Assembly (NCBI GenBank): GCA_016926575.1
Contig: JAFGOJ010000496.1
Coordinates: 1-6,610 of the forward strand
Direction of reading: 5' to 3'
Length of the DNA stretch: 6,610 bases
Origin: Anaerolineae bacterium
Lineage (GTDB): Bacteria > Chloroflexota > Anaerolineae > B4-G1 > DUEL01
Under the pieces are notes generated by a model. That model saw only the letters and a program-made list of their open reading frames with translations, was not told the DNA's origin and made no database searches. Below, in pieces: positions 1 to 6,000 of this stretch (position 1 is its first letter; each line of letters begins with the position of its first letter). The translations under genes and the position numbers were made by a program.

Positions 1-72
1 CTAGTACAAACTATCTACGTCCTGAGCGGCGGCCTACATATTCTTGCAGGCGCAGAATCGGCATTTTGCTCG

Positions 73-101
73 ATGACAGGCTGTTCGGGATGTGATAAAG
101 T
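73..101 (+). promoter_or_regulatory. Weak sigma70-like promoter candidate for the small-protein operon
   Basis: ATGACA (73-78) differs from the -35 consensus at one base. It is followed after 17 bases by TAAAGT (96-101), a 4/6 match to the -10 consensus. An alternative -10, GATAAA at 94-99 preceded by TG, would give a 15-base spacer. The position, 40-60 bases before the first small gene, is sensible. The -10 is poor and nothing independent supports it, so this is a candidate only. The promoter could also lie left of the window. Confidence 0.25.
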
Positions 102-123
102 AGGGTCAATTCAAGAGCCAGTT

Positions 124-130
124 AAGGAGG
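124..130 (+). promoter_or_regulatory. Strong Shine-Dalgarno site setting the start at 139
   Basis: AAGGAGG (124-130) is a full-strength ribosome binding site eight bases before the ATG at 139. It decides the start of the first small gene against the in-frame ATG at 73, which has no comparable site. Confidence 0.8.
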
Positions 131-138
131 AACAAGAA

Positions 139-312
139 ATGGAGACGTTCGCATTGACGGTCAAGTTGGTTATGTTCTACGGGTTGGAAGTTTTCGTCAT
201 CGCCGCGCTGGGGGCGACGCTGGTGTTGGGAATCTACCAGTTGATCCGGCAGGCCATCGGCCGGTTCAGCGTCGATACGCAGACGGTCACCAGCGCGGTC
301 CACAAGGACTAG
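139..312 (+). CDS. Small single-pass membrane protein A (57 aa), unknown function
   Basis: I do not recognise this family. The start at 139 is chosen for the AAGGAGG site in front of it; the frame stays open upstream to base 1, with another ATG at 73. The 57-aa product has a short N-terminus ending in LTVK (residues 6-9), a hydrophobic segment at about residues 10-36 and a polar basic tail (R37, R42). This suggests one membrane helix, and by the positive-inside rule an N-out/C-in orientation, which is inference. A Glu at residue 17 sits inside the hydrophobic segment. Third codon positions are strongly G/C, as expected of a real gene. It resembles the next gene product when aligned without gaps from Met1: 14 of 54 positions are identical, including L6-T7-V8-K9, E17, V20-I21, L30-G31 and L35. 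The stop lies 28 bases before the next start, so the two are probably co-transcribed. It could be a subunit or regulator of a membrane complex encoded elsewhere, a small stress protein, or a toxin-like peptide; nothing here decides. Confidence 0.75.
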   Translation: METFALTVKLVMFYGLEVFVIAALGATLVLGIYQLIRQAIGRFSVDTQTVTSAVHKD

Positions 313-327
313 ACGCTTCGGAATAAC

Positions 328-333
328 GGGAGG
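328..333 (+). promoter_or_regulatory. Shine-Dalgarno site setting the start at 341
   Basis: GGGAGG (328-333) lies seven bases before the ATG at 341. It is only one base from the in-frame ATG at 335, which is too close to use, so 341 is preferred. The choice changes the protein by two residues. Confidence 0.65.
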
Positions 334-340
334 TATGGAG

Positions 341-505
341 ATGAACGCCCTTTTCCTGACGGTCAAGTACGTGCAGTTGTTGGTCGTTGAGATGTGCGTC
401 ATTGGCGCAATGATGGGCATCGGCATCTTGGGCGCAGTCGAGCTGGTGAAGGCCAAGGTCAGCGAGGCCCACCGCACCGACCAGGTTTCCCTGCACCGCG
501 TATAG
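341..505 (+). CDS. Small single-pass membrane protein B (54 aa), paralogue-like partner of A
   Basis: A short gene with a 54-aa product, stop TAG at 503-505. An in-frame ATG at 335 would add two residues but is too near the ribosome site. The layout copies the preceding small protein: a short N-terminus ending in LTVK (residues 6-9), a hydrophobic stretch at about residues 10-36 rich in Val, Met, Ile and Gly, and a charged tail (K37, K39, E42, R45). Glu17 falls at exactly the same position inside the hydrophobic segment, and V20-I21, L30-G31 and L35 are shared. It is probably an ancient tandem duplicate or one of two subunits that pack together. A single Cys (C19) lies in the helix. The hydrophobic run, the ribosome site, the 28-base gap to the upstream gene and the terminator 24 bases after the stop all support a real gene. 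Function is unknown, and I know of no named family that fits. Confidence 0.7.
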   Translation: MNALFLTVKYVQLLVVEMCVIGAMMGIGILGAVELVKAKVSEAHRTDQVSLHRV

Positions 506-528
506 ATGCGACCACAGCACCGGCCCAC

Positions 529-556
529 AAAAAAGCCACCCGAGGGTGGCTTTTTT
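529..556 (+). terminator. Rho-independent terminator of the small-protein operon
   Basis: GCCACC (535-540), loop CGAG (541-544) and GGTGGC (545-550) form a perfect 6-bp GC stem. Six A's precede it (529-534) and six T's follow it (551-556), so the stem can extend with A-U pairs and could work in both directions. It follows the second small gene's stop by 24 bases and closes the two-gene unit. Confidence 0.9.
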
Positions 557-623
557 GTATATTAGAGGTAGCCGCTCAGCCACGCTTCGCAGTTACCTCA
601 CTTCGCCGCGAAAGAGGGGGAGC

Positions 624-662
624 GGGGGTTTTGCGGGCGGCTTCGCCGCCCGCAAAACCCCC
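624..662. repeat. Perfect large palindrome, copy 1 (18-bp arms, 3-base loop)
   Basis: The arm GGGGGTTTTGCGGGCGGC (624-641), loop TTC (642-644) and exact reverse complement (645-662) form a perfect 18-bp hairpin. The same sequence occurs at 6554-6592 with loop GAA, i.e. in opposite orientation. Flanks are partly shared: the AAAG(A/T)GGGGGA run on one side and CATCTTCT on the other match once copy 2 is reverse-complemented, so the homologous unit is about 60 bases. It is not a simple terminator because no T tract follows either arm. It looks like a REP- or MITE-type dispersed intergenic repeat. Confidence 0.85.
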
Positions 663-689
663 ATCTTCTTCATTCAACGCGCCAGGCGG

Positions 690-721
690 GTAACTGCCAG
701 GCGCACAGCCTGAGCAGTTAC
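690..721. repeat. 13-bp hairpin with one bulged A
   Basis: GTAACTGC then CAGGC (690-702) pairs with GCCTG (708-712) and GCAGTTAC (714-721) around the loop GCACA (703-707). The only defect is an unpaired A at 713. The right arm GCAGTTAC also occurs as a direct repeat at 589-596, so the outer sequence may mark both sides of the palindrome at 624-662. Its role is unknown; it may be part of a nested repeat. Confidence 0.65.
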
Positions 722-752
722 AGTTCGACAATGGCGCATTTGGCTCGGAGAA

Positions 753-860
753 GTCATCGCAAGCCGCCGCAGGCGGCGAAGCGATCCCCTAGCAGCGTCT
801 TAGGGATTGCCCCCGATTCCTCGGGGACAGGCTTCGGGCGCTTCGCGCCCTCGCAATGAC
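753..860. repeat. MITE-like element with several internal hairpins
   Basis: The ends are imperfect inverted repeats: GTCATCGCAAGC at 753-764 and, read on the other strand, GTCATTGCGAGG from 860 back to 849 (9 of 12 equal). Inside are GCCGCC/GGCGGC (763-768, 772-777), an imperfect CCCTA/TAGGG pair (about 786-805), CCCCGA/TCGGGG (811-816, 821-826) and GGGCGC/GCGCCC (836-841, 845-850). It has no coding potential. From memory, GTCATTGCGAGG followed by GCGAAGC-type motifs recurs as dispersed intergenic repeats in Chloroflexota and other environmental bacteria; I cannot check that here. It could be a non-autonomous mobile element or a REP-type repeat. Confidence 0.6.
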
Positions 861-889
861 CCATCGGTGAGTAGCGGATTAGTTTCACG

Positions 890-910
890 CTAATGTGACA
901 TTCACATTAG
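890..910. promoter_or_regulatory. Operator-like palindrome before the protease promoter
   Basis: CTAATGTGA (890-898) and TCACATTAG (902-910) are perfect 9-bp inverted half-sites separated by CAT. The site ends 13 bases before the -35 hexamer at 924. A symmetric site upstream of a promoter is typical of a dimeric regulator, acting as an activator at this position or as an auxiliary operator. The TGTGA/TCACA core recalls CRP-family sites, but those use a 6-base gap and this has 3, so the regulator is unassigned. Confidence 0.55.
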
Positions 911-923
911 TACAGGATTCCTA

Positions 924-952
924 TTGCTAAAGAGGGCATGAACCTTTATTAT
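924..952 (+). promoter_or_regulatory. Sigma70-type promoter of the protease gene
   Basis: TTGCTA (924-929) is the -35 element and TATTAT (947-952) the -10, with an ideal 17-base spacer; the surrounding DNA is locally A/T-rich. Transcription would begin near 959. That leaves about 58 bases of leader before the ATG at 1017 and makes the ATG at 957 untranslatable from this promoter. Confidence 0.65.
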
Positions 953-1003
953 ATAAATGAGGCTACTGGGTAGCGTCGTAGTTCAGAGTCATCACATGGG
1001 AAT

Positions 1004-1009
1004 AAGGAG
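1004..1009 (+). promoter_or_regulatory. Shine-Dalgarno site setting the protease start at 1017
   Basis: AAGGAG (1004-1009) lies seven bases before the ATG at 1017. The in-frame ATG at 957 has no such site and lies at the predicted transcription start. Confidence 0.8.
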
Positions 1010-1016
1010 TAGTAAA

Positions 1017-2939
1017 ATGAACCCACAGGCCATCAGGAAAATAGCGAATCTCTTTATCGTATGCGTGCTGTCGATGGGGACGTTGGTCAGCTCGATGGCC
1101 GCGGCCTCGCCGATGGTGAGCGTCATCGTCAGGAGCAGCAGCGTTGACGACGCCACCGCCGCGGTGCACTCTCACAACGGTCAGGTCATAGCCGACATCG
1201 ATCTCATCGACGCCGTCGTGGCCCGCGTTCCTCAGAACCGCGTCGACCTACTGAACGATATGGCCGGGGTCAGCGTGACCCTGGACTTCCCGGTCCAATC
1301 GGCAGGCGCGCAAGTTGACGTCGAATTCGCCAAGAACATCGGCCTCTCCGAAGTCTGGGAGGCGGGCGTTTTGGGCGAAGGCATCACCGTCGCTATGATG
1401 GACAGTGGCGTCGACCCCTCCTTCAACGGCTTGCGCATCGGCCCCGACGGCGGCAACGACCGGCTGCTGGCATACTACGACGCGATCAACGACGAACTCT
1501 ACGAGCCAAACCACCTGATGCAGTCGCCGGGCGATCCGAATGGGCACGGCACGCACATCGCCGGCATCATCGGCAACAGCTTCTACGAGCAGCAAGACGA
1601 CGAGTACCGCGGCGTTGCACCCGCGGCCAATCTGGTGGCCGTGCGCGTGCTCAACGAGTACGGAGAGGGCGCATACTCCGACGTGCTGCGCGGCCTCGAT
1701 TGGGTCGTCGACAACAAGGACACCTACGACATCCGCGTGCTCAACATCTCGATGTACGCCCTGCCCGTCGCACCTTACTGGGTCGACCCCTACAACCTGG
1801 CCGTGATGGCGGCCTGGGAAGCCGGCATCGTGGTCGTGGCCAGCGCCGGCAACGCCGGGCCGGATCCGATGACCATCGGCGTGCCGGGCAACACCCCCTA
1901 TATCATCACCGTGGGCACGTTTACCGACCATTACACCCCCGCCGACTTCAGCGACGACTACATCCCGCCCTTCTCCGCCGCCGGCCCCACCTTCGACGCC
2001 TTCATCAAGCCCGACGTGATCGCGCCCGGCGCACACATGGTCTCGCTGATGCCTCGGAATGCCCAACTTAACGACCTGTACCCCGACAACCGCCTCAACG
2101 GCCGCTATTTCACCTCCTCGGGCACCTCTACATCGGCCGCTGTGGTCTCCGGCCTGGTCGCGCTGATGCTCAGCGAGGACCCTGACCTGACCCCCGACGA
2201 AGTCAAGTACCGCCTGATGAACACAGCGCGGCCTCAATTCGACGAGGAAACCGGCACAGCCGCCTACAGCATCTGGCAGCAGGGTGCCGGCCGCGTCTGG
2301 GCCCCCGACGCCGTGTTCACCGATATGGAAGGCGCAGCCAATGCCGGGATGGATATCTCCCTCGATCTGGCCGGCGTCGAGCACTACTGGGGCTGGACGG
2401 TCTACGACACGGACGCTGAGGAATTCACCGTCAACGGCTACACGAGCTGGTCTGACGGCTATACCAGTTGGTCGGGTGGCTATACGAGCTGGTCCGATGG
2501 CTACACCAGTTGGTCCGACCTGACGAACTGGGCCGGCAGCTTCTTCACCTGGGCCGACGCCTACACGAGCTGGTCCGACGGCTACACCAGTTGGTCCGGC
2601 GGCTACACAAGCTGGTCGGACGGCTACACGAGTTGGTCCGATGGCTACACCAGTTGGTCGGATGCCTACACCAGTTGGTCAGGCGGCTTCACGAGCTGGT
2701 CCGATGGCCTGACGAGCTGGTCGGACGGCTTCACAAGCTGGTCGGACGGCCTGACGAGCTGGTCCGGTGGCCTGACGAGCTGGTCGGACGGCTGGACAAG
2801 CTGGTCGGATGGCTGGACGAGTTGGTCGGATGGTTACACGACCTGGTCGGGCGGCTACACGACCTGGTCGGGTGGCTACACCACCTGGTCGGGCGGCTAC
2901 ATGAGCTGGGCCGGTGGGCTGCCGGGGGTAGATTGGTAG
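1017..2939 (+). CDS. Secreted subtilisin-like serine protease (S8) with Trp-rich heptapeptide-repeat tail
   Basis: A 640-aa exported S8 endopeptidase; numbering is from the ATG at 1017, chosen for its AAGGAG site. Residues 1-30 form a signal peptide (R7-K8, hydrophobic core, A28-A29-A30 cleavage site). About residues 33-93 resemble an I9-type inhibitor propeptide that would assist folding and be removed. The catalytic domain spans about 105-435. It carries Asp129 in a VAMMDSGVD context, His177 in NGHGTHIAG, the oxyanion-hole Asn279 in ASAGNAGP, and Ser371 in SSGTSTSAAVVSG. The usual Pro after the Ser motif is Ala here, but all catalytic residues are present, so an active enzyme is likely. A linker (about 436-474) leads into 23 seven-residue units (475-634), consensus YTSWSDG, and a short end LPGVDW. 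There is no sortase motif or C-terminal membrane helix. The tail may bind cell wall, polysaccharide or another surface, or form a stacked beta structure; this is inference. The substrate is unknown. The gene appears monocistronic, with its own promoter and a hairpin after the stop. Confidence 0.93.
   Translation: MNPQAIRKIANLFIVCVLSMGTLVSSMAAASPMVSVIVRSSSVDDATAAVHSHNGQVIADIDLIDAVVARVPQNRVDLLNDMAGVSVTLDFPVQSAGAQVDVEFAKNIGLSEVWEAGVLGEGITVAMMDSGVDPSFNGLRIGPDGGNDRLLAYYDAINDELYEPNHLMQSPGDPNGHGTHIAGIIGNSFYEQQDDEYRGVAPAANLVAVRVLNEYGEGAYSDVLRGLDWVVDNKDTYDIRVLNISMYALPVAPYWVDPYNLAVMAAWEAGIVVVASAGNAGPDPMTIGVPGNTPYIITVGTFTDHYTPADFSDDYIPPFSAAGPTFDAFIKPDVIAPGAHMVSLMPRNAQLNDLYPDNRLNGRYFTSSGTSTSAAVVSGLVALMLSEDPDLTPDEVKYRLMNTARPQFDEETGTAAYSIWQQGAGRVWAPDAVFTDMEGAANAGMDISLDLAGVEHYWGWTVYDTDAEEFTVNGYTSWSDGYTSWSGGYTSWSDGYTSWSDLTNWAGSFFTWADAYTSWSDGYTSWSGGYTSWSDGYTSWSDGYTSWSDAYTSWSGGFTSWSDGLTSWSDGFTSWSDGLTSWSGGLTSWSDGWTSWSDGWTSWSDGYTTWSGGYTTWSGGYTTWSGGYMSWAGGLPGVDW
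2439..2918 (+). repeat. 23 tandem 21-bp coding units (heptapeptide YTSWSDG)
   Basis: An in-frame array of 23 units (160 residues, one unit lacking a residue) within the protease gene. Position 1 is aromatic or aliphatic (Y, F, L or W), 2-3 mostly T-S, 5 is always W except in degenerate unit 6 (FFTWADA, where W is at 4), and 6-7 are D-G or G-G. Units 1-4 and 7-12 begin with Tyr; 13-17 alternate between Phe and Leu; 18-19 begin with Trp; 20-22 read YTTWSGG; 23 is YMSWAGG. Synonymous codons differ widely between units (ACG AGC against ACC AGT, TCC against TCG), so the protein pattern is conserved while the DNA has diverged. Confidence 0.95.
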
Positions 2940-2981
2940 CTCTGCCGAAGCGGTAACAACTCCTATTCCCTGTGATATGAA

Positions 2982-3009
2982 ACCGGGGGGCTTTTGCAAG
3001 CCCCCCGGT
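2982..3009. terminator. Shared GC-rich hairpin between convergent genes
   Basis: ACCGGGGGGCTT (2982-2993), loop TTGC (2994-2997) and AAGCCCCCCGGT (2998-3009) form a perfect 12-bp stem. It lies 42 bases after the protease stop and 23 bases past the cyclase stop on the other strand. No long T run follows on either side (CGATTTG on plus, TTCAT on minus), so it is an atypical intrinsic terminator. Its place between convergent genes suggests bidirectional termination or 3'-end protection. Confidence 0.7.
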
Positions 3010-3032
3010 CGATTTGTGGGTAGAACCCCGCG

Positions 3033-6000
3033 CTACGCCATCTGGGCGAGCTGCTCTTCCGCGAGGCGCAGGTCGGCCATCGCCCCCAGTTGGTGGAAGA
3101 TCAAGCGCGCTTCGTTGAGCTCTCTGAGCGCCTTTTGAGGCTGCCCCATCTGTAGTGCCAGCAGGCCGTTCCAGTAAGCCGCCCGCCCGGTCTCCAACTG
3201 TGACCCACGCTCTCGGAAAATCGTCGCGCTGTGCTCCAAATGCTGGCGGGCCGCCTCCAAGTCACCACGAGCCTGGGCAATGCGCCCGATGAGTTGTTCG
3301 TGCCGCCCCCACTCGATGGACTCTTTCTCGTCCGGTCCGGTTGCGTTCTCCAACAGCTCGTAACACAGCCCCGCCTGTTCTTCGGCAGCGTCCAGTTGCC
3401 CCTGGGCCACGTACAGCCGCCCCAGCAGGTAGCGCGCGTCGATCAGGTTGACGTTCGCCCGCGCGCCTGCTTCTGCATACATCGGAATGGCGGTGGTGAG
3501 ATGGTGCTGCGACGCGTCCCACCGCCCCTGCAGGAGGTACAGCCGCCCTAGGTTCATGTGGGTTTGAGCCAGTTCGTAGGGATACGCGACGCGCTGGAAA
3601 ATGTCGAAGCTGCGCTTCAAGTTTTCCTCAGCTTTGGACCACTCGCCGCGGTCGGTGTAGAGCACGCCCAGGTTCGTCGTGGCCTGGGCCAATCCCTCGA
3701 TCTCGCCGATCTGTTCCAGGCGTTCCACCGCCAGCTCGTAGTTCTCCAACGCGCCATCCCAATCGCCACTGGCCCACTTGAGCTGAGCCAGGTTGTTCAA
3801 CGAACGGGCATAGCCCACCAGATCGCCCTGGCGCTGGCGGACGTCCAGCGACTGTTCGACGCACGTGGCGGCGTGGGTGTAGTCGCCGCGGTAGAAGTGG
3901 ACGCCACCCAGCCGGTTCAAGATGGAGGAGAGCACGCGGTAGTGTTCCGTGCCCTGCACCAAGGCCAGCCCCTTCTCCAGCCATTCCTGGGCCTTGTTCA
4001 AATCGCCCCGGCGCAGGGTCAGCCATCCGATTTCGGAGTAGACCTGGGCGCGGAGCTCAGGGACGGCGGCTTCGACGCGGTCGAGTTGGAACAGCGCCTG
4101 GCGCTGCCAGCCCTCGGCTTCTTCCAAATTGCCGCGCTTATCCCACACCTGCCCCATTTTGAGCATCACCTGCGCCTTCGCTTCGAACGTCGCGCCGGCC
4201 CAGTCGTCGAGCGCGGCGCGGTAGCAAGCGATGGCCTCGTCGTATTCGCCGATGTGCTGCTCCACCTGGCCCAGGCCAATCGCCGCGTTCCAGCGTTCCG
4301 CTTCGTACCCGCTCAGGTGCTGCGAGAGTTGCAGCGCACGGCTGTAATACTCGATCGCTTCGCGGTTCGCGAAGCGATCCATCGCGCGTTGCCCGGCTTG
4401 CAACATGTAGTGGAGCGCTTTCTCTCGCACGCGGGCGCGGTCGTAGTGAAGGGCCAACACCTCAACGTAGTTGTCCAATTCGGCCGCGTAAATATGTTCG
4501 ATGCACTCGCCCACAGTGCGGTGCAAGTCGGGCCGCCGGCTGCGCAGCAGACTATTGTAGATGGTCTCCTGGGTGATGATGTGGCGGAACGCGTACACGT
4601 GGCGACCGGCCTCCACGCGCTGGACCAGCAACCCCAAATCCGAGAGGCGCTCGATCGCCGGCAGCACATTCCCAGACCCGTGCAGGCGGCGCTCGACTTC
4701 CTCCAACAAGTGGGCAGAAAATTGCAGCCCGATGACGGCCGCGCTGCTGAGGATCAAGCGCAAGTCTTCGGGCAGCCGGTCGACGCGGGCCATCATCATC
4801 CCGTTCAACGTAGCGGGTACCTCGACAGTCTCCAATTGGACCACCGAAGCCACCTGCCACCTTCGATCCCCCAGCTTGAGGATGTCCTTTTCGATCAACA
4901 TCCGCACGAATTCTTCGATGTAGAATGGGTTGCCTTGCGCGCGCGCCAGAATAGTCTCGATCAATTGCTCCGGCAGGTCGCTCACGTCGACCAGGTGGGC
5001 CAAGAGGGCGCGGCTGTGTTCCGGCGACAGTGGGTTCAGCTTCAGGTGCAGAAAGGCCGGAACCTCCAGCGGCACCAACGGCAGAGGCAGCACCAGGTCG
5101 AGGGGTTTGTCGGGCATCGGCCGGGTGATGACGCAGATGAAAACAGCCGCGTCTTGGGTCACGTTGATGAGCGCGTACAATAAATCCCGCGAGAGGTCGT
5201 CGGCCCAGTGAAAGTCGTCGAGGATCAGGATCACCGGCCGCTGGCTCGCCTCGCCAAGCAGCCACTCGCGCATCGCCAGCGTGGTCAACTGTTTGATCAG
5301 CTCGGGTTCCAGATTGCGAAAGGCGGCCTGTGCCTCTTCGGGGGAGAGCCCACCCAAGACCTGCATCAGAAACGGCCGCAGAGACGGCGTCACCAGAGCG
5401 TCCAACTCCGCTTCCGCGGCTGGGCGGTTGTGGAAAGCGTCCTGAAGCAGGGAGCGGAAGATGCCGTATCCCACGCCTTGCGCGTAGGGAAGGCCGTGGC
5501 CGCGCCAGATGGTCACCCCCTGCTGAGCCGCCGCAGACAGGCCCTCGGAGACCAGGCGCGACTTGCCCATGCCCGCTTCACCTTCGACGATGGCAACGCG
5601 GCCGTAGGCATCGCTCAGAAACGCGTTGAGGGCGGCGCGAAGCTGGTCGAATTCGGCGTCGCGGCCCAGGAAGATGCCGCTCACGCCGGCCACCCCCCGC
5701 GTGGGCAGAGGGTCGGCCCGTTCGCCGATGGCTTCGTAGATCATCACCGGCTGATCGACGCCCTTGATGTGCGATGTGCCCATCGACTGGAAGTCGAAGA
5801 GCGCGCGGGTCTGGTTGTAGACCCTGGCACTGACCAGGATGTGCCCCGGTCGCGCCAGCGCCTCCAGCCGCGCCGCCAGATTGACCGTCTCCCCGATCAC
5901 TGTGTAGGCACATTGGCGCTCCGTCCCCAAGATGCCGGCAATGGCAGGCCCGCTGTGGATGCCGATGCGAATCTTGAGCGGCGCGCCCAACTGGGCCTGG

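Larger units (their letters stand above)
557..956. other. Gene-free, repeat-rich intergenic region
   Basis: These 400 bases have no convincing gene. Reading frames that cross them lack ribosome sites and run through palindromes. In order, the region contains: GAGGTA (565-570) facing TACCTC (594-599); the large palindrome at 624-662; a bulged hairpin at 690-721; a multi-hairpin element at 753-860; an A/T-richer stretch with the operator-like palindrome 890-910; and the protease promoter 924-952. The first 300 bases look like accumulated dispersed repeats and the last 80 like the protease control region. Confidence 0.7.

Noticed and set aside
3..95. Tail of an upstream gene in frame 3 ending at TGA 93-95
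   Set aside because: The frame is open from the edge, but the roughly 30 residues show no recognisable motif and another frame is open there too, so it cannot be supported.
624..662. Palindrome copy 1 as an intrinsic terminator
   Set aside because: A strong stem but no T tract on either side. A proper terminator for the upstream operon already lies at 529-556, and the sequence recurs at the other end of the window as a repeat.
394..693. 99-aa plus-strand frame across the small gene, terminator and palindrome
   Set aside because: It runs through the intrinsic terminator and both palindrome arms, has no ribosome site, and overlaps the better-supported 54-aa gene in another frame.
890..910. 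Classical CRP binding site
   Set aside because: The TGTGA and TCACA half-sites are present but separated by 3 bases instead of 6, which puts them on the wrong helical spacing for CRP.
557..956. tRNA or other structured RNA gene in the intergenic region
   Set aside because: The hairpins are simple palindromes; I see no cloverleaf, no GTTC-type T-loop arrangement and no CCA end.
1248..2384. Long antisense open frame opposite the protease
   Set aside because: A GC-rich mirror of a real gene: it lacks recognisable domains, while the plus strand has complete S8 motifs.
2439..2918. CRISPR-like regular repetition
   Set aside because: The period is exactly 21 bases with no spacers, always in frame, and encodes a heptapeptide; it is a coding tandem repeat.
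2468..2956. Second long open frame with Leu-Val-Arg-Trp-like repeats through the same array
   Set aside because: A 21-base period is a multiple of three, so every frame without a stop in one unit stays open throughout. It has no ribosome site, and the subtilase frame has clear domain evidence.
3558..5183. Long plus-strand open frame opposite the cyclase/TPR gene
   Set aside because: Its translation is Gln/Val/Leu/His-rich low-complexity sequence typical of the antisense of a GC-rich gene. The minus strand has continuous ATPase and TPR motifs.
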